Assembly: GCA_900199505.1 (NCBI GenBank)
Contig: FZQV01000007.1
Coordinates: forward strand, 1-64,000
DNA from: Ruaniaceae bacterium KH17
Lineage (GTDB): Bacteria; Actinomycetota; Actinomycetes; Actinomycetales; Actinomycetaceae
Direction of reading: 5' to 3'
DNA: 64,000 bases
The notes beneath the pieces are model-generated. The model saw only the letters and a list, made by a program, of their open reading frames with translations, was not told the origin of the DNA and made no database searches. The first letter of the stretch is position 1, and every line of letters starts with the position of its first letter. The translations under genes and the position numbers were made by a program. This document shows positions 1 to 9,081 of the stretch, piece by piece.

Positions 1-274
1 ACAGGACGTCCCACAAGATCCGCGAGACCTGCGAACGCACGACCGGCGAATCAGGTGACCTGCCCGCGGCGGCCTTCCCATCAGCGAGATCGAACTCGAG
101 CTGCCCATCGGCCCGCAAATGCTCGTGAGCCACATGCATCAACACCGCGAGCTCCGCATCCGAATGCGCCGTCCCGAGGTGCTCCAACACGACCTGGCGG
201 CCCTTGACCTTCGCCATGATCTGCACCGCCAAGTGACCCGACCCAGTCGGGACCTTGCGAATATACGGGCTCAC
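1..274 (-). CDS. IS1634-type transposase, N-terminal part (runs off the window)
   Basis: About 91 codons are visible from a GTG start at 274. The protein begins MSPYIRKVPTGSGHLAVQI and continues with a segment reading VVLEHLGTAHSDAEL. This opening is characteristic of IS1634/IS4-superfamily transposases, where it precedes the DDE catalytic core. The catalytic residues would lie to the left of base 1 and cannot be checked. The gene reads in the same direction as the permease it interrupts. The family call rests on pattern recognition of the N-terminus only. Confidence 0.6.
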   Translation of the reverse strand, partial: MSPYIRKVPTGSGHLAVQIMAKVKGRQVVLEHLGTAHSDAELAVLMHVAHEHLRADGQLEFDLADGKAAAGRSPDSPVVRSQVSRILWDVL

Positions 275-384
275 CCGCCGATTCTACCGGCCCCTTAGTA
301 ACCCGAGCAGCGATACTGAACCGCGGAAAATCAACGAAAACACGGGATAAATCAAACCAAATCAGACCCTGAGGTCCAACTCAG
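1..384 (-). mobile_element. Left-edge fragment of an IS1634-type insertion sequence
   Basis: The first 274 bases encode the start of a transposase. The roughly 110 bases upstream of it are AT-rich and carry no other gene. The neighbouring permease loses homology to its family at about base 384, where the short inverted repeat CTGAG/CTCAG (369-384) sits, so I place the element end there by inference. The other end lies outside the window, so terminal repeats and a target duplication cannot be compared. Confidence 0.55.
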
Positions 385-738
385 GTTTAATCGTGCAAAT
401 GCATAGGCGGCAAACGAACATGAGATCAGGTTCCCGATGATCGATCCGAGGACGACAACTCCGGAGTTCAATAGGAACGTTCCAAATGGTTGACCTAGAG
501 CGTTCCAGCCGTACGTGTAGTTCTCAATGTGAAACGTCCTCGGAATCAGGGACGGGTTAGAGAAGATCTGGCCATCAGGTCGAAGCGACGAGACGATCAT
601 CCACAGGATCGGGTATAAGCAGAGCGCCACAAAGGCGATCATGAGAACGTGGCGGAGAACCCTGCCGGCCGCCTTCCAACGCGAGTGTTTCGGTGTGAGA
701 GACACCTTGACAGGAGCGGTAAGAGAATCAGTCTTCAT
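352..738 (-). pseudogene. Sugar ABC transporter permease (MalG type), truncated by the insertion sequence
   Basis: A carbohydrate ABC permease of the MalG/CUT1 family normally has about 280 residues and six membrane helices. This frame has 128. It keeps the cytoplasmic N-terminus, the first helix (LMIAFVALCLYPILWMIVSS), the periplasmic loop with the family-typical NYTYGW segment and the second helix. It loses homology after YAFARLN, and the last nine or so residues are insertion-sequence DNA. The EAA loop that docks on the ATPase is missing, so this copy cannot assemble a working transporter. It starts at 738 inside the 3' end of malF (11-base overlap, translational coupling). The missing 3' half may exist on the far side of the insertion sequence, outside the window. 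Confidence 0.8.
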
Positions 739-1660
739 AGTGCACCCAGAATTTCGATAGCCAGAAGTTGATGGCGGTGAGAACACCGATGATGAGGACT
801 AGCAACCAAGCGAGCGCCGATGCGTAGCCCATCCGGAAGGCTTGGAAGCCCTCTTGATAGAGGTAGAGCGTGTAAAACAGCGTTGAATCAGCAGGGCCAC
901 CCGTACCGTTCGAGACAATGAACGCCTGGGTGAACGCCGAGAATGAGTTGATGACAGCGAGCACAAGGTTGAAGAAGATAATCGGTGTCAGAAGCGGAAC
1001 TGTAATGGACCGGAACTGGCGGAGCTTCCCGGCACCATCAGTCGAAGCCGCCTCGTAGTACTCACGCGGGATCTGCCGCAAACCGGCCAGGAAAATCACC
1101 ATTGGCGAGCCGAAGGTCCAGACGTGGAGCAGAATGATCGTTCCTAGCGCCGTGTCTGGATGGCCGATCCAACTGGTGGTTGAATCAAAACCCAGCGAGT
1201 TCAGCACGGTATTGAACAGACCCTCCGCGCCAAAAATCAGTCGCCACAGCGCGGCGATCGCGACCGAGGAACCGAGCAAGCTAGGCAGATAGAAGGCCGA
1301 ACGATAGAACGTCAGGCCACGCATCCCCGAGTCCAGCAAGAGGGCCAAACCGAGGGCTGCGATCAACTGCAGCGGGACCCCCACAGCAACATAGGTCAGC
1401 GTCACGATAATCGATTTGTGCAACCGAGTATCAGAGATCATCCGCTGGATATTGTCGAGGTCCGTGAACGTCGCGGGCTCCAGCAGATTGTAGTCAGTGA
1501 AGGACAAATAGAGAGACATGAGGATCGGGCCGATCAACAGCAGAAGTGCACCAAGGATCCACGGCGCCAAGAAGAACACGGCTGCCTTGTTGTCCGGGGT
1601 CTCCTGCCGTGCCGGTCGAGACTTTCCCTTGGAAAGGCTCCTCAACTCAGCAATACTCAC
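728..1660 (-). CDS. Sugar ABC transporter permease, MalF type
   Basis: This 310-residue inner-membrane permease of the CUT1 sugar uptake family has six predicted helices. The first follows a charged N-terminus of about 25 residues (AVFFLAPWILGALLLLIGPI). The EAA loop is clear near residue 210 (EYYEAASTDGAGKLRQF), the contact site for the cytoplasmic ATPase. The start is taken as GTG at 1660 because an ideal ribosome site, GAGGAGG, lies six bases upstream; ATG codons at 1675 and 1666 overlap that site. It is followed by malG with an 11-base overlap. No solute-binding protein or ATPase is adjacent, and the partner permease is truncated. A LacI regulator is divergent, and the uronate genes suggest oligosaccharide or aldouronate uptake, which is inference. 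Confidence 0.88.
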   Translation of the reverse strand: MSIAELRSLSKGKSRPARQETPDNKAAVFFLAPWILGALLLLIGPILMSLYLSFTDYNLLEPATFTDLDNIQRMISDTRLHKSIIVTLTYVAVGVPLQLIAALGLALLLDSGMRGLTFYRSAFYLPSLLGSSVAIAALWRLIFGAEGLFNTVLNSLGFDSTTSWIGHPDTALGTIILLHVWTFGSPMVIFLAGLRQIPREYYEAASTDGAGKLRQFRSITVPLLTPIIFFNLVLAVINSFSAFTQAFIVSNGTGGPADSTLFYTLYLYQEGFQAFRMGYASALAWLLVLIIGVLTAINFWLSKFWVHYED

Positions 1661-1747
1661 GCACATCCTCCTCATCGATGGTGGCGTCTCTTTGTCCCCG
1701 GCCCTCTTGTCGAGCTAGTCGCGAACGTTGATGATACGAATCACCAC

Positions 1748-1775
1748 GTTATACTCTCCTCTTGTGGGATGTCAA
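1748..1775 (-). promoter_or_regulatory. Predicted sigma-70-type promoter of the malF-malG pair
   Basis: Read on the minus strand, a perfect -35 box TTGACA (1775-1770) is followed after 16 bases by TATAAC (1753-1748). Transcription would begin near 1741. The AACGTT centre of a likely LacI-family operator (724-729 of the second kilobase, i.e. 1724-1729) lies just downstream, where a repressor would block the polymerase. Confidence 0.6.
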
Positions 1776-1805
1776 CGACGGATTCGAGTCGCGAATTATG
1801 GCGCC

Positions 1806-1826
1806 TATCACATTCTTCGTGTGATA
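1806..1826. promoter_or_regulatory. Inverted repeat TATCACA-N7-TGTGATA ahead of the LacI regulator
   Basis: Two perfect 7-base arms (1806-1812 and 1820-1826) surround a 7-base centre, 30 bases upstream of the LacI start. The site could be a dyad operator or a small hairpin in the leader. A TCACA/TGTGA dyad with a shorter spacer also precedes putA at 44079. Confidence 0.45.
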
Positions 1827-1855
1827 CCCATCACGCTTCCGAATCTGGCCCTCCA

Positions 1856-2893
1856 ATGAGCGATACGCCCACTAGCAATGACGTCGCGCGGCTCGCAGGT
1901 GTCGCGCAGTCCACCGTTTCCTATGTGTACACAGGGAAGGGCCGGATCTCAGAGTCGACGCGACAGCGGGTCCTTAAGGCAGCAGCGGAACTCAACTATC
2001 AGCCGAACGCCGGGGCTCAAGCGCTACGCAGTCGGCAATCCCGTGCGCTTGGACTAATGTACCCCGTTCGGAGGCTTGGCGATCAGCCTGGCCGACTTTG
2101 GTTCTTAACCGAAGTAGTGGCCGCCTGCCGTGAACGCGGCTACGACGCGATCGTTGTGACAGCGGATGAAGGTCCCGATGGTCTGAGGAGACTCGCGGAT
2201 ACGCGATTGTGTGACGGCCTGCTCGTCATGGAGGTCAAGGACCGCGAGCCGCTGACTGCGGCGAGTACTGAATTGCGCGTTCCGACCGTGTTCGTGGGCG
2301 TTCCAACTCAGCATGACACGGTGATGTGTGTGGCACGCGACTATACGAGAGCTGGAGCCCTTTCAGTCCAGAAGCTGCATGAGTCTGGGCTAACTAGCGT
2401 CGCCGTCCTCTCGCCAACTGAGCGATACCTGTACGAGCTGAACTTCCATAGTCGATTTGTCCGGGGTGCCCGTGACGAGGCAGCGCGGCGCGGTCTCTCA
2501 ATCACCGAGCATGCAACACCCGCGTCACTGCTGGGACTGTATGGCGCCGTCGGAGACATCATCAGCAGCACCACTCCTTACGACGCTATCCTGGCCAGCC
2601 CCGCTGTCAACATAGTCAGCACTGCCGAGGTCCTCCACTTGCACGGGTGTATGCCAGGAACGGACATCAGTCTCGCAGGAGTCTCGGACGATCATGAACC
2701 CATCATCGATCCCTCCGGTGTGGCGATCGCGCACGCGGTACTTGCCAGCACGGAGTTGGCACGGCAATCTGTCGCTCGGTTACTCGAACTTGTCAGTGAT
2801 TCGCCGGAGAAGCTCTTGGCAGGTGACGTAGACTTGATCGGCCCCGAATGGGTGCCGGGTTCAAGCCTCATCAACAAGAGCCTCGGGAGCTAA
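1856..2893 (+). CDS. LacI-family transcriptional regulator (sugar-responsive)
   Basis: This 345-residue regulator has a LacI helix-turn-helix at about residues 5-55 (NDVARLAGVAQSTVSYVYTG), a hinge helix (NAGAQALRSRQ) and a periplasmic-binding-protein-like effector domain to the C-terminus. The ATG at 1856 is chosen because the DNA-binding domain begins seven residues after it; the frame is open further upstream but without homology. No clear ribosome site precedes it. It is divergent from the malF-malG pair and probably controls it and perhaps uxuA, where related AACGTT motifs occur. The effector domain is more divergent than those of the two other LacI proteins here, and the ligand cannot be predicted. 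Confidence 0.88.
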   Translation: MSDTPTSNDVARLAGVAQSTVSYVYTGKGRISESTRQRVLKAAAELNYQPNAGAQALRSRQSRALGLMYPVRRLGDQPGRLWFLTEVVAACRERGYDAIVVTADEGPDGLRRLADTRLCDGLLVMEVKDREPLTAASTELRVPTVFVGVPTQHDTVMCVARDYTRAGALSVQKLHESGLTSVAVLSPTERYLYELNFHSRFVRGARDEAARRGLSITEHATPASLLGLYGAVGDIISSTTPYDAILASPAVNIVSTAEVLHLHGCMPGTDISLAGVSDDHEPIIDPSGVAIAHAVLASTELARQSVARLLELVSDSPEKLLAGDVDLIGPEWVPGSSLINKSLGS

Positions 2894-2940
2894 GGCGGGC
2901 CAAGCCTGGCTGGAGTTGACACGTTGCTTACTCGATGTGA

Positions 2941-3030
2941 AAACGTTACTACTGTGGTTTCATGCACATAGTCTTTGAGTCATGTGACGCGAGGCAGGTC
3001 TTGTGAGACTCCTATGGCAACGTTACTGCT
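2941..3030. promoter_or_regulatory. Two AACGTTACT(A/G)CTG repeats upstream of uxuA
   Basis: The 13-base motif AACGTTACTACTG occurs at about 2942 and again as AACGTTACTGCTG at about 3019. A TTGACA hexamer lies at 2916-2921. The AACGTT core is common in LacI-family operators and also occurs at 1724-1729 before malF. I read these as candidate operator half-sites; a convincing -10 box is not visible. Confidence 0.35.
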
Positions 3031-3093
3031 GAGGACGTCCACGCGACCGGGAGATCCGGCGCATTGACGAGAACGGGACAGGGTGGGAAGCCG

Positions 3094-3294
3094 ATGAGAC
3101 TCACGCTCGACGGGCTCGATGCCCGGGAGTCACTCAAACGAATGAAGGTCTCCACCTGCCTGAACCCGCGGGTCTTCGGCGTGGATCTCTGCGTCACGCC
3201 ACTCGCCGCGAAGACCAAAGACCCTCTCAAATCCCTGATCACCCTCAACAGCGCCCTCGGCGCCACGATCGAACGAGAAACGAGCACACGATGA
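3094..3294 (+). pseudogene. Fragment resembling a mannitol dehydrogenase/fructuronate reductase family protein
   Basis: A 66-codon frame ends with its stop overlapping the uxuA start (ATGA). Its centre reads [12 protein letters not shown], which resembles the MKVCTCLNPLHTAL segment around the catalytic lysine of long-chain mannitol dehydrogenase-family enzymes. The LHTALA part is missing, and a further stretch (VFGVDLC...KDPLKSLI) resembles the residues that follow in the family. I interpret it as an internally deleted remnant of a reductase once cotranscribed with uxuA. It could instead be a small leader peptide. The complete reductase is at 9082-10491. Confidence 0.4.
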
Positions 3295-4370
3295 AGATGA
3301 CCTTCCGCTGGTTCGGCGAGAGCTCCGATCCAATCCCACTGCAGTACATCCGCCAGATTCCTGGCATGACCGGGATCATGGGCGTACTCGATCACTACGC
3401 TGCTGGCGAGGTGTGGCCGGAAGAGGAGATCGCCGTTCTCATTGCACAAGTCAACGAGGCGGGCCTGGAATGCAAGGTGATCGAATCGGTCAACGTGCAC
3501 GAGGATATCAAGATGGGCCTGCCGAGCCGCGATGAGTACATTGCGAACTACTGTGAGACCCTCGAGAACCTCGCGAAGCACGGCATCGAAGTTGTGGTCT
3601 ACAACTTCATGCCTGTCTTCGACTGGCTGCGAACGGAGCTCTATTACGAGAACGAGGACGGTTCCACGTGCCTCTACTACGATCACGCCGACGTCGAAGG
3701 GCTCGGTCCCATGGAGATCGTCGAGCGGACGGCGCGAGACTCGGGCGGGCTCAGCCTTCCAGGCTGGGAGCCGGAGCGAATGGCCCGACTCGAAGAGGTC
3801 ATGGCAATCTACCGGGGAATCGGCCGCGAGGACCTGCGCGCGAACCACCGCTACTTCCTTGAAGGGATCATCCCCACCTGCGAGCGCGTGGGAATCACGA
3901 TGGCGGTACACCCCGATGACCCCGCCTGGGACATGTTTGGCATTCCCAGAATCGTCAACACCCGGGACGATCTGGACGCCGTCGTGAATCTGGTCGATTC
4001 TCCCGCAAACTCGCTGTGCGTGTGCGCGGGTTCGCTCGGTTCGAACCCCGAGAACGATGTGCCCGCGATCTTCCGCGAGTTCGGCCAGCGCGGCCGCATC
4101 GCCGCCGCCCACGTGCGCAACGTGAAGTGGCTCGGCGAGAAGCACTTTAAGGAAGCGGCGCATCTCTCCTCGGATGGCTCGCTGGATATGCAGGCGATCA
4201 TCGAGGCAATCCATGACACCTGCCCGGACGTCTACGTGCGCCCGGATCACGGCCGTTACATTTGGGGCGAGACCGGGCGCCCGGGCTACCCGCTGTACGA
4301 CCGTGCGCTCGGCGCGACCTACCTGCAGGGCCTCTTCGAATCGGTCACGAAGATCAAGGGGCGGGGATAG
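3291..4370 (+). CDS. uxuA: Mannonate dehydratase
   Basis: UxuA dehydrates D-mannonate to 2-keto-3-deoxy-D-gluconate in the cytosol, the last uronate-specific step of glucuronate breakdown. The 359-residue protein has family-typical length and landmarks: MTFRWFG at the start, [30 protein letters not shown] and HVRNVKW. These belong to the xylose-isomerase-like TIM barrel with a metal centre, and the end [13 protein letters not shown] supplies a conserved histidine. Start choice is the ATG at 3291 (MKMTFRW), matching family alignments; a second ATG lies two codons on. The 3' end overlaps that of the convergent LacI gene by 17 bases. Candidate LacI operators precede it. Confidence 0.95.
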   Translation: MKMTFRWFGESSDPIPLQYIRQIPGMTGIMGVLDHYAAGEVWPEEEIAVLIAQVNEAGLECKVIESVNVHEDIKMGLPSRDEYIANYCETLENLAKHGIEVVVYNFMPVFDWLRTELYYENEDGSTCLYYDHADVEGLGPMEIVERTARDSGGLSLPGWEPERMARLEEVMAIYRGIGREDLRANHRYFLEGIIPTCERVGITMAVHPDDPAWDMFGIPRIVNTRDDLDAVVNLVDSPANSLCVCAGSLGSNPENDVPAIFREFGQRGRIAAAHVRNVKWLGEKHFKEAAHLSSDGSLDMQAIIEAIHDTCPDVYVRPDHGRYIWGETGRPGYPLYDRALGATYLQGLFESVTKIKGRG

Positions 4371-5343
4371 CCGGACCTGTACTCCCGCGCACCACGAGAC
4401 GTGTGCGAAGCACGGCATGTTCCTGCTCGGCGGCTGCTCCATCCAACCGCTCGAACAGCGCCCTGGCGGAGTCCTCCCCCAGTTCAACTCCGGCAATGCG
4501 CACCGTGGTGAGCGGCGGGCTCGTCATCTGCGCCACCGGAATGTCATCGAAACCCACCACGCTGATCGCGCCCGGGACCGAGATTCCGTAGAGTCCAAGC
4601 CGCTGCACAAGCCCAATCGCCATGACGTCGTTATGTGCAATCACGGCCGTGGCCCCCGCCGCGATCACATCGTCAGCCGCATCTCCACCACCGTCAAACG
4701 TGGGATCAAACGGTCCCAGCACACACGCTGCCATGCCGTTCGCCGCAGCAAACTCGGCAACGCCCCGTGCCCGCTCGGCGGAGGCGACGCTCCGCTCCGG
4801 CCCGGCAAGATAGGCCACGCTGCGGTGCCCCAGCGCATGCACATGCCGAACTGCCTGCATGCTCCCGCCGTGGTCGTCGATCAAACGCGAGGGGACGCCG
4901 TCCGCCTCGCGATTCACGAGCACCACGGGAGTGCGCGCATCCACCGAGCGGATCTCATCCGTCTGTAGGCGCGTCCCACACAGCAGCAGGCCGTCCACCT
5001 GTGAGGCCAGCTGGCGCGCGGCATGCAGTTCTTCCCCCGGGTCCTCGCTCGTGTCCACGAGTAGCACCTGATAGTCGCGCTGTTTGGTGATCCGCTCCAC
5101 CCCCTTCACGATCGAGGCGAAGAACGGATTCTCAATGTCCGGAATCAGCAGGCCGATCGTCATCCGCCGACCGGTGATCAGCGACTGCGCCGCGTGATTC
5201 GGGCTATACCCTAGCTCCTCGGCCACCGCGAGGATCGTCTCCAGCGTCGCCGGCTTGACCTTGTCTGGGAAACGGTAGGCGCGCGAAACGGTCGACGGCG
5301 AGACCCCCGCATTCTTCGCCACATCCTTGATGTTTGCGCTCAT
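4354..5343 (-). CDS. LacI-family regulator cotranscribed with the GH115 glucuronidase
   Basis: This 329-residue repressor has an N-terminal LacI DNA-binding domain ([20 protein letters not shown], residues 4-23), a hinge helix ([11 protein letters not shown]) and an effector-binding domain with [14 protein letters not shown] and [13 protein letters not shown], both classical LacI/GalR landmarks. The start at 5343 is supported by the ribosome site GGGAGGAG six bases upstream. It follows the alpha-glucuronidase gene by 26 bases on the same strand and so is probably cotranscribed and autoregulated, responding to glucuronate or an aldouronic acid; the ligand is inferred from context. Its end overlaps that of uxuA. 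Confidence 0.92.
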   Translation of the reverse strand: MSANIKDVAKNAGVSPSTVSRAYRFPDKVKPATLETILAVAEELGYSPNHAAQSLITGRRMTIGLLIPDIENPFFASIVKGVERITKQRDYQVLLVDTSEDPGEELHAARQLASQVDGLLLCGTRLQTDEIRSVDARTPVVLVNREADGVPSRLIDDHGGSMQAVRHVHALGHRSVAYLAGPERSVASAERARGVAEFAAANGMAACVLGPFDPTFDGGGDAADDVIAAGATAVIAHNDVMAIGLVQRLGLYGISVPGAISVVGFDDIPVAQMTSPPLTTVRIAGVELGEDSARALFERLDGAAAEQEHAVLRTRLVVRGSTGPAIPAP

Positions 5344-5369
5344 CTCACGCTCCTCCCAGCTCGCGGGGC

Positions 5370-7388
5370 TCACTCTCCCTGGATAGCATCCATGGCCTCC
5401 CATAGCGCAAGGTTGTCAAGGTGCTTCTCGACCGTCATCAGGAGCCGGATGTCCCGTGTCTCCGGGGGATAGAGGGCCACGCGCTGCCAATCCACGTATT
5501 CGGGCCCATCGCCCACCACACGAATCGTGTGCATGAGGCTCTCCAAGAGCCACGCCGAATGGCTGAGATCCGCCTGGGCATCGTTCGCGTAGAACCCGTG
5601 CCACACGCCGTGCTCGGAGCCCCGCATCGCGGTGTCCCCCCCGAGGAAGGCACGCCGCGCGCGGCCGGCCTCATAGAAGGCATCCCAGTGCGCGCCGTCG
5701 GCCGCGAACGCCAGCGCGCGCATCGCATGCGCGGCACCGCGATAGGAGTGTTCGAGGATCCGAGACTGGAGTCCGAGCGTCTGCGCGAGCAGCCTGCGAG
5801 GATGGGTATCGAGGCCCGCGCCCACATGGTCGACGGCGTCCCGGTAGGTTGCGTAGTCCGCCGCCGCCCGGGCGCACATCTCCTCGAAGCTGCGTACTTG
5901 CTCGGCGAGGGAATCGTGCTGCATAAGCCACGCCACCCGTGAACTTGGCGCCTCAGGCTCCCGTAGGAATTGAGTGACGAGATCCCGGGTCACGCAGTTC
6001 GGCAACTGCTCCCCCGCCTTCTCGTCCCAGTGCGCGCCGTAAGCGACAGCGGTTGCGAAATACTCCCCGTACAGCCGCGCGACCTCGCGTGCTGCATCCT
6101 TCCCAAAGTGCCTCCGGACGAATGCACCACGGTGCGCGGCAACGTCCACCGCACCTTCGCGCCACAGCGCGGCAATCAGGTCGAGTGTGTAGGTGTGCGG
6201 CCGCACGGCTGAGCAGTTGATCAGCCAGGCATCGGTCATGCCGTGGGCAATCACCGATTCGAGTTCGCTTACCACCTTTTCGGTGGGGCTCGGCAGCATC
6301 GTCAGCGTGTACGCTGCCTGCAGGTCATAGAAAGACGCGTGGTAGTAAATGCCGTGGGCGCCCGCGCGCTCGCCGCCCTCGGGGAGTGCCGGAACGCGTG
6401 GGTTATGCGAGCCTTGCCGCCTGCTTACCATCCGCCCATAGCCGTTGTCTGCCCAAATCTTTACGACGTCGTCGGGCAAGGAAAGATGGCCGCCCCGGAA
6501 CAGCTCGAGCGTCTCGCCGTAGAGGTTCACCGCGCAGGCCGCACCAGGATCGTGTTCCTGGACCAGGTCGTATTGGAGCTTCAGGATCTTGCCGATCAGC
6601 GCCCCACGGTCCTCGTCCGTGTCATATCGCGGATCGTCGATCCAGAACGGCAGATCGCCCTGGCCACGGAAACCAAGGCTCCACATGGTGCGGCGGCCGG
6701 CGCGCGCCCGGATGGCCTCGAGCCACAGCTTCTCGAAGAGGTCTGGGTGCTCGTCGTAGGACGGGCGTAGTTCGGGATAGGCGTGGGAGAACATCTCGGC
6801 GCCGAGCGGCTCGGCGTGGTGCTGCGCCACCACGAGGCCGCGCCGATCCGCTTCCTCCTCGTAACGGCTGGTATCGAGCTGCCCGGTCCCCGGAATCACC
6901 ATGTTTCCGCCGAGCCGGAGTAGCGCCTCGAAGGCCATCCGCCACGGGCCGAGTTCGTCACCGTCGATCGCCCAGCCGAAGAACAGCACCTCGTCATTGA
7001 TGAACCAGCCGCGCAGCCGGATCGGGCTGGGGCGGGACTCCAGAGTGAACGCCGGATCGATCTGGAGGGTCTCGCGCGCAGCGATCTCCTGATCCATCCA
7101 GAACCAGAGATCGGCGATGCCGAGCAACTCCCGGCTGATCGCGTAGAGGCCGTAGACGAACCCGAGCTCGTCCGCCGCACGGATGTGGACGCCGTCGGCC
7201 TGGACATCGATCACATAGGCCTTGGGGGAACGTTCCAGATCCTCGTCGAGGACGACGGCGGCCCCCTCCTCGTCCGATGTCAGCGCCTTCCCGAGGTCCC
7301 GACTCAGGTCCGCCACTGCGGCGTGGACCGGCACGGTGCGCGCGATCTCGCACGCGGCGATGATCGTGGAGCTGCGCGTCAGCTGCAC
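5370..7388 (-). CDS. Glycoside hydrolase family 115 alpha-glucuronidase, probably cytoplasmic
   Basis: GH115 enzymes remove 4-O-methyl-D-glucuronic acid linked alpha-1,2 to xylose in glucuronoxylan or its fragments. The 672-residue protein shows the family core: an N-terminal domain ending in GFVYGLYAISRELLGI, then SRPSPIRLRGWFINDE, GGNMVIPGTGQ, VVAQHHAEPLGAEMF, TMWSLGFRGQGDLPFW, the IWADNGYGRM segment and GIYYHASFYDLQ. It is shorter than many GH115 members, which carry an extra C-terminal beta domain. No signal peptide is present, so it should act on imported aldouronic acids. The start is GTG at 7388 with the ribosome site GAGAGGTGG. It is divergent from a Gfo/Idh dehydrogenase. Confidence 0.85.
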   Translation of the reverse strand: MQLTRSSTIIAACEIARTVPVHAAVADLSRDLGKALTSDEEGAAVVLDEDLERSPKAYVIDVQADGVHIRAADELGFVYGLYAISRELLGIADLWFWMDQEIAARETLQIDPAFTLESRPSPIRLRGWFINDEVLFFGWAIDGDELGPWRMAFEALLRLGGNMVIPGTGQLDTSRYEEEADRRGLVVAQHHAEPLGAEMFSHAYPELRPSYDEHPDLFEKLWLEAIRARAGRRTMWSLGFRGQGDLPFWIDDPRYDTDEDRGALIGKILKLQYDLVQEHDPGAACAVNLYGETLELFRGGHLSLPDDVVKIWADNGYGRMVSRRQGSHNPRVPALPEGGERAGAHGIYYHASFYDLQAAYTLTMLPSPTEKVVSELESVIAHGMTDAWLINCSAVRPHTYTLDLIAALWREGAVDVAAHRGAFVRRHFGKDAAREVARLYGEYFATAVAYGAHWDEKAGEQLPNCVTRDLVTQFLREPEAPSSRVAWLMQHDSLAEQVRSFEEMCARAAADYATYRDAVDHVGAGLDTHPRRLLAQTLGLQSRILEHSYRGAAHAMRALAFAADGAHWDAFYEAGRARRAFLGGDTAMRGSEHGVWHGFYANDAQADLSHSAWLLESLMHTIRVVGDGPEYVDWQRVALYPPETRDIRLLMTVEKHLDNLALWEAMDAIQGE

Positions 7389-7511
7389 GGTGCCACCTCT
7401 CAGGGGAGTACTAGCGTTGCGATTTCTAGGCTACCTGGCGCCTCGACGATCCCGTGCTGCCACCACGGTGTCGATAGAATCGGCGGAGCACCCACGAGTC
7501 GAGGAGAGGCC

Positions 7512-8963
7512 ATGTCCGCCACTGGGCCCATCGATCAGAACCCCACGGCGCCCCACCCCGGCGCGAGCGAGGACCCCGATAGCCGGGTGATTCCGCGTTT
7601 TGCGCCGGTTCCGGAGGGTCGTGCCAAGAAGCGTTACGTGATCGTGGGGACGGGTCATCGCTCGGGGATGTACGTGGATGCGCTGATTCACGCGCAGGCC
7701 GAGGTGGGCGAGATCGTCGCCTGGGTGGATCCGAACAACACGCGCATCGGGTACTACGACGATCTCGTGCGTGAGGAGCTGGGCCTTGCTGCCGGGCTAC
7801 CTCGGTACACGCCCGAGGACCTTGAGCGCGCGATCACCGAGAATCGGGCCGATGCCGTCGTGATCACGTCGCCGGACCTCTGGCACGCGGGCTTGGCCAG
7901 CCGGGCACTGGCGACTGGAGTGAACGTCATCGTCGAGAAGCCCCTGACTACCACGGCGTTGGGCTGCAGAAGTATCGCGGACGCCGTCGGGGAGTATGGC
8001 GGTGACGTGCTGATGACCTTCAACTACCGCTATGCGCCGCGCAACTCGACCCTGCGCGAGGTGATTCGTTCCGGCGCGATCGGCGAGATCACGAGCGTGC
8101 ACTTCGAGTGGGCGCTGGACACGGTTCATGGGGCCGATTACTTCCGGCGCTGGCACCGGGAGCGCGAGAACTCCGGCACGCTCCTCATCCACAAGGCGGC
8201 GCACCACTTCGATCTCGTGAACTGGTGGATCGCCGATTCGCCCGTGCGTGTGTTCGCCTCGGCGGGACTGCGCTTCTACGGGGACGAGAACGCGCGGCGC
8301 CGCGGTATGGGCGAACGTCCCGAACGCGGCACCGGAGCCGAGGGCGATCCGTTCTCGCTCGATCTACATTCCGATCCCCGGCTCGAGGCGCTCTACCTGA
8401 ACGCCGAGCATGAGGACGGCTACCGCCGCGATCAGGATCCCTTCGCGCCGGGCGTGACCATCTACGACAACATGAGCGTGCTCGTGGACTACTCGCGCGG
8501 CGCCACGATGAGCTATTCCCTCAATGCGCATTCGCCGTGGGAGGGCTACCGGGTCACCGTTAATGGCACCGAGGGCCGGGCGGAACTCGAGGTTGTCGAG
8601 CGCGGCGCGGTGCTCCTCGATACCGAGGGCAACGCCGTCCTCGATCCCTCCGCAACTCCCGTGGACCAGCAGGCCGACCAGGTACGGCCGGAACGCGATC
8701 GGCTGGTCGTTCAGCGGCACTGGCAGCCGGCACATGAGGTCGAGATTCCAGCGGGAATCGGAGGCCATGGCGGCGGCGACCAGATCATGCTGATGGACGT
8801 CTTCCGTGCGGATCTCCGGCTTGAGGAGGACCCGCTGGGCCGAGCTGCGGACTGGGTCGACGGCGTGCGCGCCGTCGCCGTGGGTATCGCCGCCAATGAA
8901 TCAATCGCCACCGGCAACGCCGTCACGATCGCCGATCTCGACCTCGGGGTGGAGCTCGGCTGA
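7512..8963 (+). CDS. Gfo/Idh/MocA-family NAD(P)-dependent oxidoreductase
   Basis: This 483-residue dehydrogenase has a roughly 40-residue N-terminal extension, then a Rossmann fold with YVIVGTGHRSGMYVDAL, the substrate-handling VEKPLTTTALGC motif whose lysine is conserved in the family, and the dimeric beta-sheet domain containing HKAAHHFDLVNWW. Members oxidise or reduce cyclic sugars, inositols or sugar acids with NAD(P). An excellent ribosome site (GAGGAGAGG) supports the ATG at 7512. It is divergent from the GH115 gene across 123 bases that probably hold a shared regulatory region. The exact substrate is unknown; a role on glucuronate-containing sugars is inferred from the neighbours. Confidence 0.88.
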   Translation: MSATGPIDQNPTAPHPGASEDPDSRVIPRFAPVPEGRAKKRYVIVGTGHRSGMYVDALIHAQAEVGEIVAWVDPNNTRIGYYDDLVREELGLAAGLPRYTPEDLERAITENRADAVVITSPDLWHAGLASRALATGVNVIVEKPLTTTALGCRSIADAVGEYGGDVLMTFNYRYAPRNSTLREVIRSGAIGEITSVHFEWALDTVHGADYFRRWHRERENSGTLLIHKAAHHFDLVNWWIADSPVRVFASAGLRFYGDENARRRGMGERPERGTGAEGDPFSLDLHSDPRLEALYLNAEHEDGYRRDQDPFAPGVTIYDNMSVLVDYSRGATMSYSLNAHSPWEGYRVTVNGTEGRAELEVVERGAVLLDTEGNAVLDPSATPVDQQADQVRPERDRLVVQRHWQPAHEVEIPAGIGGHGGGDQIMLMDVFRADLRLEEDPLGRAADWVDGVRAVAVGIAANESIATGNAVTIADLDLGVELG

Positions 8964-9020
8964 CGCGCCGCGCGCCGGCACACACACGACCGACGCACTC
9001 CTCTCGACCCTTGTGCTGCT

Positions 9021-9081
9021 CACAATTGTGGCCGAAAACCCCGCCCAATCAGGCATGCAGCACACGTTCGCGAGGGGCGGG
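9021..9081. terminator. Possible bidirectional terminator between Gfo/Idh and uxuB
   Basis: The genes converge here. CCCGCCC (9040-9046) pairs with GGGCGGG (9075-9081), which abuts the uxuB stop codon. A perfect palindrome CACAATTGTG lies at 9021-9030. The loop of the GC stem is long (28 bases) and no T tract follows, so termination is only a suggestion. Confidence 0.3.

Noticed and set aside
3012-4496. A 494-codon minus-strand frame opposite uxuA
   Set aside because: UxuA motifs on the plus strand explain the region; the antisense product shows no recognisable domain.
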